53,448 nucleotides of DNA from Gordoniibacillus kamchatkensis (lineage in GTDB: Bacteria; Bacillota; Bacilli; Paenibacillales; NBRC-103111), in assembly GCF_000829455.1 (NCBI RefSeq), contig NZ_JXAK01000051.1, forward strand, positions 1 to 53,448, read 5' to 3'. A model generated the notes under the pieces. The model had not been told where the DNA came from, searched no databases, and saw nothing but the letters and a program-made list of their open reading frames with translations. The position numbers were made by a program, and so were the translations under genes. Below are positions 17,668-26,575 of this stretch, piece after piece (position 1 is the stretch's first letter; every line of letters starts with the position of its first letter).

Positions 17668-18165
17668 ATGGATGCGCAAACCGTATACGTGCAAGGGAAT
17701 TTTTGGGACGCGGGCTTGACCGATATTTGGGACGGGGCTGAGAAACGGATCGGGCGGCTCGATCTTCAGGATATATTTACGGCGGGCGTCGCCGTGCTCG
17801 ATTTGTCGGGCAACGAGCTGGCGTCCGGCAAGTTCCGATTTTTCTCCAATACGTGGCATGTCACGGGCAGGGACGGGACCGAGGTCGGGCAGCTCCGGGC
17901 GCGTTTCGCCTTCTTTGCCGAGAAGTTCGAGTTCGAGCATGAGCGGCACGGCACGTTCAGCGTCGTATCCGAGCCGTTCTCGCGCGAATATGCGATCGAG
18001 AACGAGCAGGGGGAGACTGTGGCGAGCTTCACGAGAACGAACGGATTTTTCGCGCCGGCCGCTTACGTGCTGCACAACAGGTCGGAGCTGCCGACTGCGG
18101 AATGGATCGTCGTCGTTATGGGCGTACATGCCATTGAGAAACGGCGCCGGAATAGCGGCACCTGA
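17668..18165 (+). CDS. Hypothetical protein, possibly LURP-one/Tubby-like fold
   Basis: A 165-residue soluble protein built of short beta-prone repeats: VAVLDLSGNELASGKFRFFS, WHVTGRDGTEVGQLRARF, HGTFSVVSEPFSREYAIENE, QGETVASFTRTNGFF. Alternating property/quality phrases such as DGTEVGQL and QGETVASF are common in LURP-one-related/scramblase-like barrels, a suggestion only. The start at 17668 is preceded by AAAAGGGGGG; an in-frame ATG at 17548 adds a basic, less plausible 40 residues. It is transcribed alone. Confidence 0.55.
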   Translation: MDAQTVYVQGNFWDAGLTDIWDGAEKRIGRLDLQDIFTAGVAVLDLSGNELASGKFRFFSNTWHVTGRDGTEVGQLRARFAFFAEKFEFEHERHGTFSVVSEPFSREYAIENEQGETVASFTRTNGFFAPAAYVLHNRSELPTAEWIVVVMGVHAIEKRRRNSGT

Positions 18166-18333
18166 CGGCACAGCGCGCTCAGGCGGTTGCCGGCAGCGAT
18201 AAAGTCAAAATATTTCAAAACAGGTCAATAATCTGCCACGTGTACGGAACGGACGGCAAGTATAATGTTGACTATCGGCATGTGAAAAGGCTGGACGAGA
18301 AACGGCACGATGAGCTAAAGGAGAACTTGACCT

Positions 18334-20196
18334 ATGGACAGGGGACAATTGTCAGCTTGCCTGACGGAAACGCCGCACAATGCCCGGCTGCTGTTTCCGG
18401 ACGGCACAGATCCGCAACAATATTGGCGGCGCCTGCGCGATGCGGAGGAATACCGGGCGGCTGTGGAGGAAATTCGGGCGGAGGGCGAACGTCTCCTGCG
18501 GGAGCCGATTCCGGAGCTGACCTACTCGCTGTTTGCCATGTTCGAGCGAAGCGGCAACAGGCTGGAGTTCGAAAAAGTATACTTCGAGAAGCGAAGAAGG
18601 CTGACGACGATGGCGCTGCTCGCGCTGATCGAGCCGGAGAACCGGAATTACCGGGAGGCGCTGGAAGACATTCTGTGGTCGATCTGCAACGAATATACGT
18701 GGTGCTTGCCGGCTCACCTTAAGGGTTCGCTGGAAACCGACGGCGGGCAGACGTTTGACGTAGACAGCTCCGAGTGGAGCCGGCGGGAGCGGGGCACGCG
18801 CATCGATTTGTTCGCTGCCGAGACCGGCTTTGCGCTATGCGAAATCGTGCGCCTCACCGAGCCGCGCCTTCCTGCCTTGCTGCGGAGCCGAATTGTCGAG
18901 GAAGTCGTGCAGCGGATTTTCAAGCCTTACTTGCTGCACGGACCGTACCACTGGGAGACGAGCGAAAATAATTGGGCTGCGGTGTGTGCCGGTTCGATCG
19001 CTTCCGCGGCGCTGCACCTGATCGAGGCTCCGGAACAGCTCGCACCGATTGTGGAGAAGGCGCTGGCCAGCATGGACTGTTATTTGGCAGGATTCGGCGA
19101 TGATGGTGCTTGTCTTGAAAGTGTCGGGTATTGGAACTACGGCTTCGGATTTTTTATCTATTTTGCGGATTTGCTGCACAAACGTACGCGGGGCGCTATC
19201 GATTTGTTCCAAAGCGAGAAGGTGCGCCGCATCGCCCAGTTCCAGCAAAAAGCGTATTTGGAGGGCGATATTACGGTAAACTTCTCGGATTGCTTGCAGC
19301 GCGCCAACGTGAACATCGGGCTCACCCACTATTTGGCGTGCTTGTATCCGGGGGAAGTTGCGTCTCCTCCTCTGCAGCTTCGCGCCCCTTATACCGAAGA
19401 TCATTGCAGCCGTTGGGCTCCGGCGCTGCGCAACTTGCTGTGGTTCGATCCGGCCAAAAGCGGCACCCGCTGGGAGGCGGCCGATTACTTCCTGCCTGAC
19501 GCGCAGTGGCTCGTATCCCGCTATGAGTCTGCAGACGGAACCTACGGCTTTGCCGCTAAAGGCGGACATAACGGCGAGCCTCATAACCATAACGATCTGG
19601 GGCATTTTATCCTTACGTGCTGCGGGGAAGTGTTCCTCTGCGATTTGGGGAGCGGCGAATATACGGACCGTTATTTCGGGCCGGAACGCTTTTCGTTCGA
19701 CTGCAACGGCTCGCAAGGTCACTCTGTCCCTATAGCTGAGGGACGGTTTCAGACAGAGGGCACCGCCAGCGCTGCCCAGTGTCTCGATATATTCGTGGGT
19801 GAGGACAGAATTGTGTTCGAGCTGGAACTGGCGAAGGCGTACGGCCTGACGCAGCTGCGCTCGCTCGTCAGAAAGTTTGCGTGGCATAAGGCCGAGAAGC
19901 CGCTGCTCGTGCTGGAGGATCGTTTTGCGTTCAAGGCTCAGCCTGCCGGCATTGTAGAGCGATTCGTTACGATGATCGAGCCGGTTGCCGAAGGGGGAGG
20001 GGTCGTTGCTATGCGATCCGAGACGGGGCGCAAGCTGGCCATCCGCTACGATGAACGGCAGCTTGAGCCGATCGTGCGCAGAAGTACGTACCGCAATCAC
20101 TTCGGGAAGGAAACGGTGTGGTATGCTTTGGACTTCGCCGTGCTGCGGCCGCAGCCGGAAATTGCCGTGACATTCACGTTTCAGTTCTGTTCATAG
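18334..20196 (+). CDS. Heparinase II/III-like polysaccharide lyase or hydrolase
   Basis: A 620-residue protein without a signal peptide. The N-terminal half is an alpha/alpha toroid (for example HGPYHWETSENNWAAVCAGS, about 205-224). The C-terminal half holds the heparinase II/III motif GHNGEPHNHNDLGHFILTCC with the metal/catalytic His-Asn-His-Asn cluster, then VFLCDLGSGEYTDRYFGPER and a beta-sandwich. Family members cleave uronate-containing glycosaminoglycans or alginate-type oligomers by elimination. AAAGGAGA precedes the ATG. Cytoplasmic location implies action on imported oligosaccharides, which fits the sulfatase/ABC operon starting 2 kb away on the other strand. TATAAT at 18261 could be its -10, but no convincing -35 is seen. 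Confidence 0.82.
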   Translation: MDRGQLSACLTETPHNARLLFPDGTDPQQYWRRLRDAEEYRAAVEEIRAEGERLLREPIPELTYSLFAMFERSGNRLEFEKVYFEKRRRLTTMALLALIEPENRNYREALEDILWSICNEYTWCLPAHLKGSLETDGGQTFDVDSSEWSRRERGTRIDLFAAETGFALCEIVRLTEPRLPALLRSRIVEEVVQRIFKPYLLHGPYHWETSENNWAAVCAGSIASAALHLIEAPEQLAPIVEKALASMDCYLAGFGDDGACLESVGYWNYGFGFFIYFADLLHKRTRGAIDLFQSEKVRRIAQFQQKAYLEGDITVNFSDCLQRANVNIGLTHYLACLYPGEVASPPLQLRAPYTEDHCSRWAPALRNLLWFDPAKSGTRWEAADYFLPDAQWLVSRYESADGTYGFAAKGGHNGEPHNHNDLGHFILTCCGEVFLCDLGSGEYTDRYFGPERFSFDCNGSQGHSVPIAEGRFQTEGTASAAQCLDIFVGEDRIVFELELAKAYGLTQLRSLVRKFAWHKAEKPLLVLEDRFAFKAQPAGIVERFVTMIEPVAEGGGVVAMRSETGRKLAIRYDERQLEPIVRRSTYRNHFGKETVWYALDFAVLRPQPEIAVTFTFQFCS

Positions 20197-20277
20197 TGGG
20201 GGGGCGCATTCTCATTCGTTTAACGGTATTAAAAGGGACCCCCAGGAGGATTACGACATTAAAGTAACTGCCGGCGG

Positions 20278-20769
20278 TTAGCCCCTCTTTAACGCTTCTT
20301 CCAATACCAGCAAGGACAACTCATGGTCGTTCATCACGTAAGCAATTTCTTCGGGCTCGACCCATATGCGCGAGGTGGATTCGTTCTCGCGTTGAAACGG
20401 CAAGCTCTGATCGATATCCATTCTGTAAAACAACTGGTATCCAACGAGCGGGTACTTGCCGCCAGGCTGGTATAGAGGGTTATCTTCGTGACTGACTTCG
20501 ATCATGCCCAGGTATCGGAGCTCTCCTTTGACATAGCCTTCCTCATATGCTTCGCGGTGGAACGCCTGCTCCGGTGATTCGCCTTGTTCTACGTGACCGC
20601 CGGGAATGTCGAACCCTCTGCCTTTTACATGAACCAGCAGCACTTTGCCTTGGTAAAAGCAATACCCGTGAACGCTCGTCACTTTCGTAATATCGGGCAA
20701 GGTATCGGAAAGAATCCAGGTCAGTTTGACGTTGTGCCCACCCCAATTGGCATAAATCGTTTTGCTCAT
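20278..20769 (-). CDS. Nudix hydrolase
   Basis: A 163-residue protein with a Nudix box at about residues 57-79: GGHVEQGESPEQAFHREAYE followed by EGYVKG. It keeps GX5EX7RE and the EE pair that binds magnesium, but the usual Gly two residues after EE is Tyr here (REAYEEGYV), as some subfamilies allow. Upstream, KVTSVHGYCFYQGKVLLVHV is the first strand pair. Likely a nucleoside-diphosphate-derivative pyrophosphatase; substrate open. It starts at 20769, where an AAGGAGCGGGG-like site precedes ATG. The convergent heparinase gene ends 81 bases away. Confidence 0.85.
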   Translation of the reverse strand: MSKTIYANWGGHNVKLTWILSDTLPDITKVTSVHGYCFYQGKVLLVHVKGRGFDIPGGHVEQGESPEQAFHREAYEEGYVKGELRYLGMIEVSHEDNPLYQPGGKYPLVGYQLFYRMDIDQSLPFQRENESTSRIWVEPEEIAYVMNDHELSLLVLEEALKRG

Positions 20770-20892
20770 GCTCCCCGCTCCTTGTAATCAATGCATATGC
20801 CTAGATTATAAAATGGAATTCGATATACAGCATAGTGACAATATCAATTGAGTGCTGCTCTCTATTCCAACAGGCCATCCTTGTGGTATACT

Positions 20893-21042
20893 GGGGCCAA
20901 GAAATGCGTACAATGCAAAGGGAGCCGTGCGGCTAACACGACTCCCGATGCAATAGCCGCTTTTAAGGGCGGTAGGCTTGAACTCAGGTGTTACGGCAGA
21001 AATAGACCGCTACCTTTGACCGAGGGCGGTCTGTTTCTTTTT
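20893..21042 (+). ncRNA. Candidate antisense RNA to the holin-like toxin
   Basis: An extended -10 (TGGTATACT, TATACT at 20887-20892) precedes a structured stretch. It has a hairpin GGGAGCCGTG / CACGACTCCC (20920-20946), a second weak hairpin around GCCGC..GGCGG, and a strong terminator AGACCGC..GCGGTCT followed by TTTCTTTTT (21004-21042). The 3' part is complementary to the end of the toxin gene on the other strand. Convergent, 3'-overlapping toxin mRNA and RNA antitoxin is the TxpA/RatA and BsrG/SR4 layout. No good -35 is visible and boundaries are estimated. Confidence 0.55.
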
Positions 21043-21114
21043 CAGGTAGGCAAGAAGCGCCAGAATAAACATTCCGAACAGGAACGTCAATTGCAGCGCT
21101 TGAAATACCTCCAT
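21010..21114 (-). CDS. Short holin-like membrane toxin (type I TA candidate)
   Basis: A 34-residue peptide beginning MEVFQALQLTFLFGMFILAL and ending in a basic tail LKKKQTALGQR. A single hydrophobic helix between an EVFQAL start and a Lys-rich end is the pattern annotated in Bacillus and Paenibacillus as 'putative holin-like toxin', related to TxpA/BsrG peptides that damage the membrane. An unusually strong ribosome site, GGGAGGTGAT, precedes the ATG at 21114. The gene's 3' end overlaps the convergent RNA at 20893-21042 and shares its terminator stem. Too short for standard ORF calling. Toxicity is inferred from family resemblance. Confidence 0.75.
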   Translation of the reverse strand: MEVFQALQLTFLFGMFILALLAYLKKKQTALGQR

Positions 21115-21237
21115 GGCATCACCTCCCTTCCGGGAGACTAGCCGGCCGCCCTTGCAAGCCTATTCTATTGCACTCCAATTACAGCAAATCGATCCTCAGT
21201 GTGATAGCCACAGCCACAAGCGTGACAAGGAGGCCGT

Positions 21238-21840
21238 ATGCAAACATACCTATATTTTGTCCGCCATGCGGTAGCCCCGTTTTCAGTGGAGCTTGAACGT
21301 GGAGCGGGAGGTTCGCATCTCTCCGAGCAAGGCAAATCGGACGCGAGAAGAGCGGCTGAGCTGCTCATGAACGAAGGAATCGATGTGATCGTGTCCAGCT
21401 CGTATTTTCGCGCGGTGGAAACGGTCGCTCCGCTGGCAGAGCTACTGCGGAAAGAAATTGTTCGATATGACGAACTGGTTGAAAGACCGATTGCCAGCCT
21501 GAACTATGCGGTTCCCGAGGAGCAGCTGCTCGCAGCAATTGAAAAGTCGTTTGCCGATATCGATTTCTGCTTGCCGGAAGGAGAGACGACAAGAGAGGCG
21601 CAGGAGCGGGCCCTTCCCGTCATTTTGCGGCTGCTGTCCGACTATAAAGGCCGGAAAATCGCGATCGGCACGCACGGAAATATAATGACGATCATTATGA
21701 ATTATTTCGATTCCCGTTACGGCTTTGCATTTTGGCAGCAGACGTCCAAACCGGATATATACCGGCTGGAATTTGAAGGAACGGAGTTAAGGCGAGTCGA
21801 GCGGTTATGGCCGGACGGGCGCTCGATTTTGCGAGAGTAA
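21238..21840 (+). CDS. Histidine phosphatase (phosphoglycerate-mutase superfamily)
   Basis: A 200-residue enzyme with the catalytic RHA (YFVRHAVAPFS, about 6-16), where His is phosphorylated; the second Arg region SSSYFRAVETVAPLAELL; the acid/base Glu in LPEGETTREAQERA; and the second catalytic His in IGTHGNIMTIIMN. RHA instead of RHG is allowed in this superfamily. Substrate may be a small phosphoester; the family is broad. AAGGAGG lies seven bases before the ATG. It is transcribed away from the toxin locus. Confidence 0.87.
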   Translation: MQTYLYFVRHAVAPFSVELERGAGGSHLSEQGKSDARRAAELLMNEGIDVIVSSSYFRAVETVAPLAELLRKEIVRYDELVERPIASLNYAVPEEQLLAAIEKSFADIDFCLPEGETTREAQERALPVILRLLSDYKGRKIAIGTHGNIMTIIMNYFDSRYGFAFWQQTSKPDIYRLEFEGTELRRVERLWPDGRSILRE

Positions 21841-21988
21841 GGAAACTAGCAGAACAATCGCAATAATTGACGAACACGAACAAGGCTATTAAGAAGAGCT
21901 GAATGGTATTGAGCATAAAAACGGATCCGTCCGATTTAGTGGAGTAGCTATCCGGCTCCCCGTTCAGCTAATCCCGCCATTCATCTGC

Positions 21989-23350
21989 TTACAGCTTCAC
22001 TCGCGCTTCCTCTATCGACACGAGCCGCTGGCCGCTTTTGCGGCTCGGGGCCGGTTCGATGCGCGGAGCGTCTTCACCGGCCGCCGTCATCCGAGCGATA
22101 AGCCGGCTGCGCAAATCCCGCGTTACATCCGCATACGCCTCCAAGCCGATTAAGTTGGTCAGCTCGTGCGGGTCGGCGTGCAGATCGTATAAAAACTCCT
22201 CCGTATACGTATCCGAGCCGGCGTCTTTCCATCCGTTCTTATCCGGCGCCAAGACGCTGTATTTCCACCGGCCGGTGCGGATAGCACGCCCGACCTGCGA
22301 TTCGCTGATTTGCACGTACACCTCTTGCTGCCATCCTTCCTTCAGGCCTTTCAGCAGCGGAAGAACCGATCTCCCTTGCATCGTTTCGGGCACTGGAATT
22401 CCAGCGGCATCGAGCAGCGTCGGAGGGAGGTCGATCAAGCTGACCAGCTCCCGAATTTCCCCTCCGCCCTGAAACATGGCGCCTGTTAACGCCGCCGGCA
22501 CGCGAATCGAGCTTTCGTGACAGGACCGTTTGTATTCCGAATTTCTCGTTTTGAAATGGCATCCGTGGTCGGAAGTAAACAGGATGATAGTATTGTCGGT
22601 CAGCTTCAAGCTTTTTAACGCGTCCTGCAGCCGGCCGAACGCTTCGTCGAGCCGCTTGATCATGCCGTAATAACCGCCTAAATGCTGATGCGCCGTTCCG
22701 CCCAACGCAGCCAAATCCGGCGGCATCCATTTTCCGGTATAGGTGCTCTCGTAGCCGTCCGGTGCAGGATAGTTGTCCAGATGATTTTGATGATGGGGCT
22801 CGATGTAGGACAGGAACAAAAAGAAGGGCCGGTGCCGGTTCTGATCGATATAACGTATCGCCGCGTCGGTCTGGGCATCGACCCGATAGCCCGGCAGCTT
22901 CACTTCCTCGTTATCGTTGTTGTACATGACCAGATCGTAAGCGTCCGACGAAAATTCGAGCAAGTTGGCGGCGAGCCAGTCTTCGTAGCCCCCGCGCTGC
23001 TCCTCGGGTACCGGCTCGTCTGCCGCCAAATGCCATTTGCCGATATAGCCGGTGCGGTACCCGGCCTCGCGGAAATAGTGGGCCAGCGTCTTGCTGCCCT
23101 TGGGAAGCGGGATGCTGTTCCGGTAACAGCCGGTAGCCGTGGCGTATTTGCCGGTCTGAAGACAGGAACGCGCCGGACCGCACACAGGCTGGCACGTAAA
23201 CGTATGGTACAGATGAGTGCCTTCCTTAGCCATGCGGTCGAAATTCGGGGTCAGACCCAGCGGATTGCCGTGCACCCCTGTGCTGTCCCACCGCTGCTGG
23301 TCGGTGAAAAATACGATGACGTTGGGACGATTGTTGCTCTGCATTTGCAT
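21989..23350 (-). CDS. Sulfatase (Cys-type, formylglycine-dependent)
   Basis: A 453-residue arylsulfatase-family enzyme. The N-terminus PNVIVFFTDQQRWDSTGVHG holds metal-binding Asp and Gln. The nucleophile motif CxPxR is CGPAR in CQPVCGPARSCLQTGKYATA, so a Cys must be converted to formylglycine by an anaerobic-type or FGE maturase, not seen here. GKWHLA and TSDHGCHF give further active-site residues (Lys, His, Asp-His). There is no signal peptide, implying cytoplasmic desulfation of imported sugars. AGGAGG precedes ATG 23350; the permease stop is 28 bases upstream. Last gene of the transport operon. Which sulfate ester it cleaves is not known. Confidence 0.9.
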   Translation of the reverse strand: MQMQSNNRPNVIVFFTDQQRWDSTGVHGNPLGLTPNFDRMAKEGTHLYHTFTCQPVCGPARSCLQTGKYATATGCYRNSIPLPKGSKTLAHYFREAGYRTGYIGKWHLAADEPVPEEQRGGYEDWLAANLLEFSSDAYDLVMYNNDNEEVKLPGYRVDAQTDAAIRYIDQNRHRPFFLFLSYIEPHHQNHLDNYPAPDGYESTYTGKWMPPDLAALGGTAHQHLGGYYGMIKRLDEAFGRLQDALKSLKLTDNTIILFTSDHGCHFKTRNSEYKRSCHESSIRVPAALTGAMFQGGGEIRELVSLIDLPPTLLDAAGIPVPETMQGRSVLPLLKGLKEGWQQEVYVQISESQVGRAIRTGRWKYSVLAPDKNGWKDAGSDTYTEEFLYDLHADPHELTNLIGLEAYADVTRDLRSRLIARMTAAGEDAPRIEPAPSRKSGQRLVSIEEARVKL

Positions 23351-23378
23351 GACGGTTCAACCTCCTGTAACAGCTTCT

Positions 23379-24260
23379 TTACCACAAGCCCTGATTGCTG
23401 ATTCGTTTTGCCGACCAGTTGGCGAAGATTAGCAGCAGCAAGCCGGCAGCCGATTGGAACAAACCCGCGGCCGTCGCAAAGGCGAAGCGCCCAATGGTCA
23501 AGCCGTTGCGGTATACGTACGTATCCAGAATGTCCGCCACGCTATAGACGACCGGATTGTAAAGGATGTAGATTTGATCGAATCCCGCCTGCATAATGTA
23601 TCCGGTGCGCAAAATGAGCATAACGACAATGGTGCCGGCGATCGAGGGCAGCGTGATGTGGCGGATCAGCTTCCAGCGCGAAGCGCCGTCGATTCTCGCC
23701 GCCTCGTACATTTCCGGGTTGATGCCGGCAATCGCCGCCAAATAAATGATCGTGTTCCAGCCGGCTTCCTTCCATATGCCGGACCAGACGAGCAGCGAGC
23801 GAAAATGTTCGGGGCTGGCCAGCGGCGAGCCTTTCGCCCCGAACCAGCTCACGAGCCCTGTCGTAGGCGAGAGAATCGTAATGAGAATGCCGCCGAGAAC
23901 GACCCAAGACAGAAAATGCGGAAAATAAACGATCGTTTGAATCGTGCGCTTGAACCATCCGTTCGCCACTTCGTTCAGCATGATCGCCAGCACGATCGGC
24001 GCCGGGAACCCGAAGATCAGTTTGTAGAAGCTGATGATGATCGTATTGCGGAATGCGATCCAAAATCCGGAGTCGCCGAACAGGATCCGGAACCATTTCA
24101 GGCCGGCCCAATCGCTGCCGAGTATGCCTTGCCCCAACTTATATTCTTTGAAGGCGATAATAATGCCGCCCATCGGGACGTATTTGAACAGAATGAAAAA
24201 GACGATGCCGGGAAGCAGCAGAACATAATAAGGCCAAAACCGCCGCCACGTGCGCTGCAT
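23379..24260 (-). CDS. LplB-type ABC sugar transporter permease
   Basis: A 293-residue inner-membrane subunit of a carbohydrate ABC importer. It begins RTWRRFWPYYVLLLPGIVFF with the typical FKYVPMGGIIIAFKEY, then NTIIISFYKLIFGFPAPIVL and the EAA loop EMYEAARIDGASRWKLIRHI that contacts the ATPase. Six membrane helices. Start 24260 with AAGGAGG. Its partner permease is at 28181-29037 and the binding lipoprotein at 26576-28157. No ATPase gene is nearby; in Paenibacillaceae a shared MsmX-type ATPase often serves such importers. Intact. Confidence 0.9.
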   Translation of the reverse strand: MQRTWRRFWPYYVLLLPGIVFFILFKYVPMGGIIIAFKEYKLGQGILGSDWAGLKWFRILFGDSGFWIAFRNTIIISFYKLIFGFPAPIVLAIMLNEVANGWFKRTIQTIVYFPHFLSWVVLGGILITILSPTTGLVSWFGAKGSPLASPEHFRSLLVWSGIWKEAGWNTIIYLAAIAGINPEMYEAARIDGASRWKLIRHITLPSIAGTIVVMLILRTGYIMQAGFDQIYILYNPVVYSVADILDTYVYRNGLTIGRFAFATAAGLFQSAAGLLLLIFANWSAKRISNQGLW

Positions 24261-24280
24261 ACGGGTTCCTCCTTCAGGCG

Positions 24281-26524
24281 TTATTTTTGGTGGAGCAGCA
24301 TTTTGCGATATTCGCCGGGCGTGACGGTTTCCAGCTTCTTGAAAAACCGGATAAAGCTTTGCACATCGCGGTAGCCGATGCGAAGGCAAATTTCCTGAAG
24401 CGAATATTTATAATCGTTTTCCTTGAGCAGCTCCTTGCTCGCTTCGATCCGGATGCGGGTTAGCATATCGAGCGGAGGCATCCCCGCTTCGCTGCGGAAC
24501 ATGCGGGTCAAATAGCTGCTGCTGAGGCCCACGTGTGCCGCGATATCTTGCACGGACTCGATTTCCGCATAGTGGGCTTTCATGTATTGTATCGCTTTGG
24601 CGATATACAAATTATCGTTCCGGTTGCCTTTCCAGCTTTCGATCTGGTTAATAATTTCCCGAATATGGCCCTCCAGCAGCTTCTTCAGCTCGATGTGGTT
24701 GCGGCTTTCGCCCACCATGCCGGAGCGGAAGCGGAGCTGCTGGACGGGAAAGCCTTCTTCGAACAGGCGCTGCCGCAGTGCGCTCATCAGCATGACGATC
24801 ATCTCCTGCACCGATTCGCGCGGATATTTCATATTGTGCACGTAGTCGCGGAACAGAACGGCAATCGCGCTGCCCGCTTTGTCGCGGTCGCAGGCGAGCA
24901 CGTGGCGGATGAGCTCGTTTTGCAGCTGGAGCGGGTAGTCCAGGCCGTCATCGCTCTGAATGTCCTGGAAAAACACGACGTCCGTCTCGCTGATCAGCGC
25001 CTTGCAGTTGACGACCCGCTTCGCCTCCATGTAGGACGAATGAATATCGCTCAGCTTGCCATAGATGTTGCCGAATGCGAATTGCAGCGATACGCCCCAT
25101 TCGTCCAGCGCGATCCGGTTGATGTAGTCTCCGAGCTGGCGCAGCCGCTTCTTGAGTTCGTCATGGTAGCGCACTTCGCTCAGATTGAGTATGAAGCCGA
25201 AATTGTTGTTTTCCAAAATCGTGCCAAGCAGAAACAAATGCTTGCCGAGCGTATTTTCGATCATGGTAAAGAGCAGCAGCTTATTGCGGTTGTAATTGTC
25301 TCTTCCTTCGTATTCGCGCAAATCCGACACGACGACGAGGGCCGCATAGCACGGATGCGGGAAAGCGACGCCGATCTCGAGGAGCCGGGTTTCAATCGTC
25401 GCAGCCTCGAACAAGCTGTTGGCCAGTATATCGTAAACGAGCCGGTGCCGAATGATCGGTTCGCTCTGCTCCAGCGTAAGCCGGATGCTGCGGTTCTCCT
25501 CGATCAAGGCGCGGATCGATTCGCTCACCAGCAAGCTCTCGTCTTTGCTTCTGCTCGCAAGGGCGGCGGGGAAGTAGGAGGACACGATCTGCTTCCAAGG
25601 CCGGTACATCCGCCGCGAAAAGACGTATGCCGGTATGACTCCGATAAGCAGCACGACAGCGCAAATGCGCAGCACCTCCGCGAGCTTATCGGTTATTTTG
25701 GTCCAGTAACCGCTGGCAGGAAGGAGGCTGACCAGCATCCAAGGCTTGCCCGGTTGCCGGCTGTAAGCGAGAAAATATCGCGTTTGCCCGATTTCCACTT
25801 CGCTCACGGAAGAAGATTTGACGTCCGGACCCGAGCGAAGCATGGCGCGCATCATGTCCGGCAGCCCGGGATAAGAGCCGCCGGACATGACGCCGAGCGA
25901 TCGGCTGTCCAGCACGAGCACCTCGGAATGCCCGAGCTGCGCGACATGCATGAATTCGTCTTTTTTGACGTTGACGATCAGATAGCCCCATGGCTCTTTG
26001 GCAATGATCGGAAGCGGCTGAATGAACGTGATCACGTCGGAGCGGACCGGTTTGAACGGGTCCACCAGCTCCCGCAGCACAATCCGTTTGCTCCCGCCGG
26101 TATCGGCCGCCGCCTGCCGAACGATGTCGCGATCGTAAAATCCGTTCAGATCGTAGAGTCCCTCCCCGGTCGTGAGCACTCTATCCCCGATCCGGGAGTA
26201 TAAATACATCGAATCCAGCAAGCTGTTGGCGGACATCCGATTGCGCAGCTCTTCTTTTAAATCCCGGTATTGCAGCATCGACATGTTGTAAGGATGGCTT
26301 AAAGCGTCGGTGGCGCTTCCCGTAAGGGACAGCTGCATAATGAGAGAGTCGATGTTTTGGGTCAGGATGTCAATCTGCGATTGGACGCTTTGGATGGCGT
26401 CGTTTGACGCGTTCCGGTATCCCTGTTTAAGCCCGTAAGAGTAGTAGCCCATGTATAACGAAGCGGTCAAGGCCGTCAGCAGCAGCACGGTTGCCATATA
26501 AGATACCATCAGCTTGTTAAACAT
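24281..26524 (-). CDS. YesN-type membrane AraC regulator
   Basis: A 747-residue transmembrane one-component regulator. A membrane helix at about 8-28, a Cache-like extracellular sensor (about 35-280, ending FLAYSRQPGKPWMLVSLLPA), a second helix (ICAVVLLIGVIPAYVFS, about 290), a large cytoplasmic linker with a partly degenerate GGDEF-like fold, and C-terminal AraC DNA binding at 640-745 (SVQDIAAHVGLSSSYLTRMF and SLQEICLRIGYRDVQSFIRF). AGGAGGGGG precedes ATG 26524. It sits inside the operon between the lipoprotein and a permease, as usual for regulators that sense imported glycans. Likely activates this operon. Confidence 0.88.
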   Translation of the reverse strand: MFNKLMVSYMATVLLLTALTASLYMGYYSYGLKQGYRNASNDAIQSVQSQIDILTQNIDSLIMQLSLTGSATDALSHPYNMSMLQYRDLKEELRNRMSANSLLDSMYLYSRIGDRVLTTGEGLYDLNGFYDRDIVRQAAADTGGSKRIVLRELVDPFKPVRSDVITFIQPLPIIAKEPWGYLIVNVKKDEFMHVAQLGHSEVLVLDSRSLGVMSGGSYPGLPDMMRAMLRSGPDVKSSSVSEVEIGQTRYFLAYSRQPGKPWMLVSLLPASGYWTKITDKLAEVLRICAVVLLIGVIPAYVFSRRMYRPWKQIVSSYFPAALASRSKDESLLVSESIRALIEENRSIRLTLEQSEPIIRHRLVYDILANSLFEAATIETRLLEIGVAFPHPCYAALVVVSDLREYEGRDNYNRNKLLLFTMIENTLGKHLFLLGTILENNNFGFILNLSEVRYHDELKKRLRQLGDYINRIALDEWGVSLQFAFGNIYGKLSDIHSSYMEAKRVVNCKALISETDVVFFQDIQSDDGLDYPLQLQNELIRHVLACDRDKAGSAIAVLFRDYVHNMKYPRESVQEMIVMLMSALRQRLFEEGFPVQQLRFRSGMVGESRNHIELKKLLEGHIREIINQIESWKGNRNDNLYIAKAIQYMKAHYAEIESVQDIAAHVGLSSSYLTRMFRSEAGMPPLDMLTRIRIEASKELLKENDYKYSLQEICLRIGYRDVQSFIRFFKKLETVTPGEYRKMLLHQK

Positions 26525-26575
26525 GGCGCCCCCTCCTAAAAGTTTTGCGAAGCGATGCTTATGGCGCAGCAGCGG

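Noticed and set aside
18835-20100. Minus-strand frame of 421 codons opposite the heparinase-like gene
   Set aside because: Antisense shadow; heparinase motifs are clear on the plus strand.
20848-20892. TTGAGT at 20848 as the -35 of the antisense RNA promoter
   Set aside because: It is 33 bases from TATACT, far outside normal spacing; only the extended -10 is used as evidence.
24533-26203. Plus-strand frame of 556 codons opposite the YesN gene
   Set aside because: Antisense shadow of a well-supported regulator gene; no family features and skewed composition.
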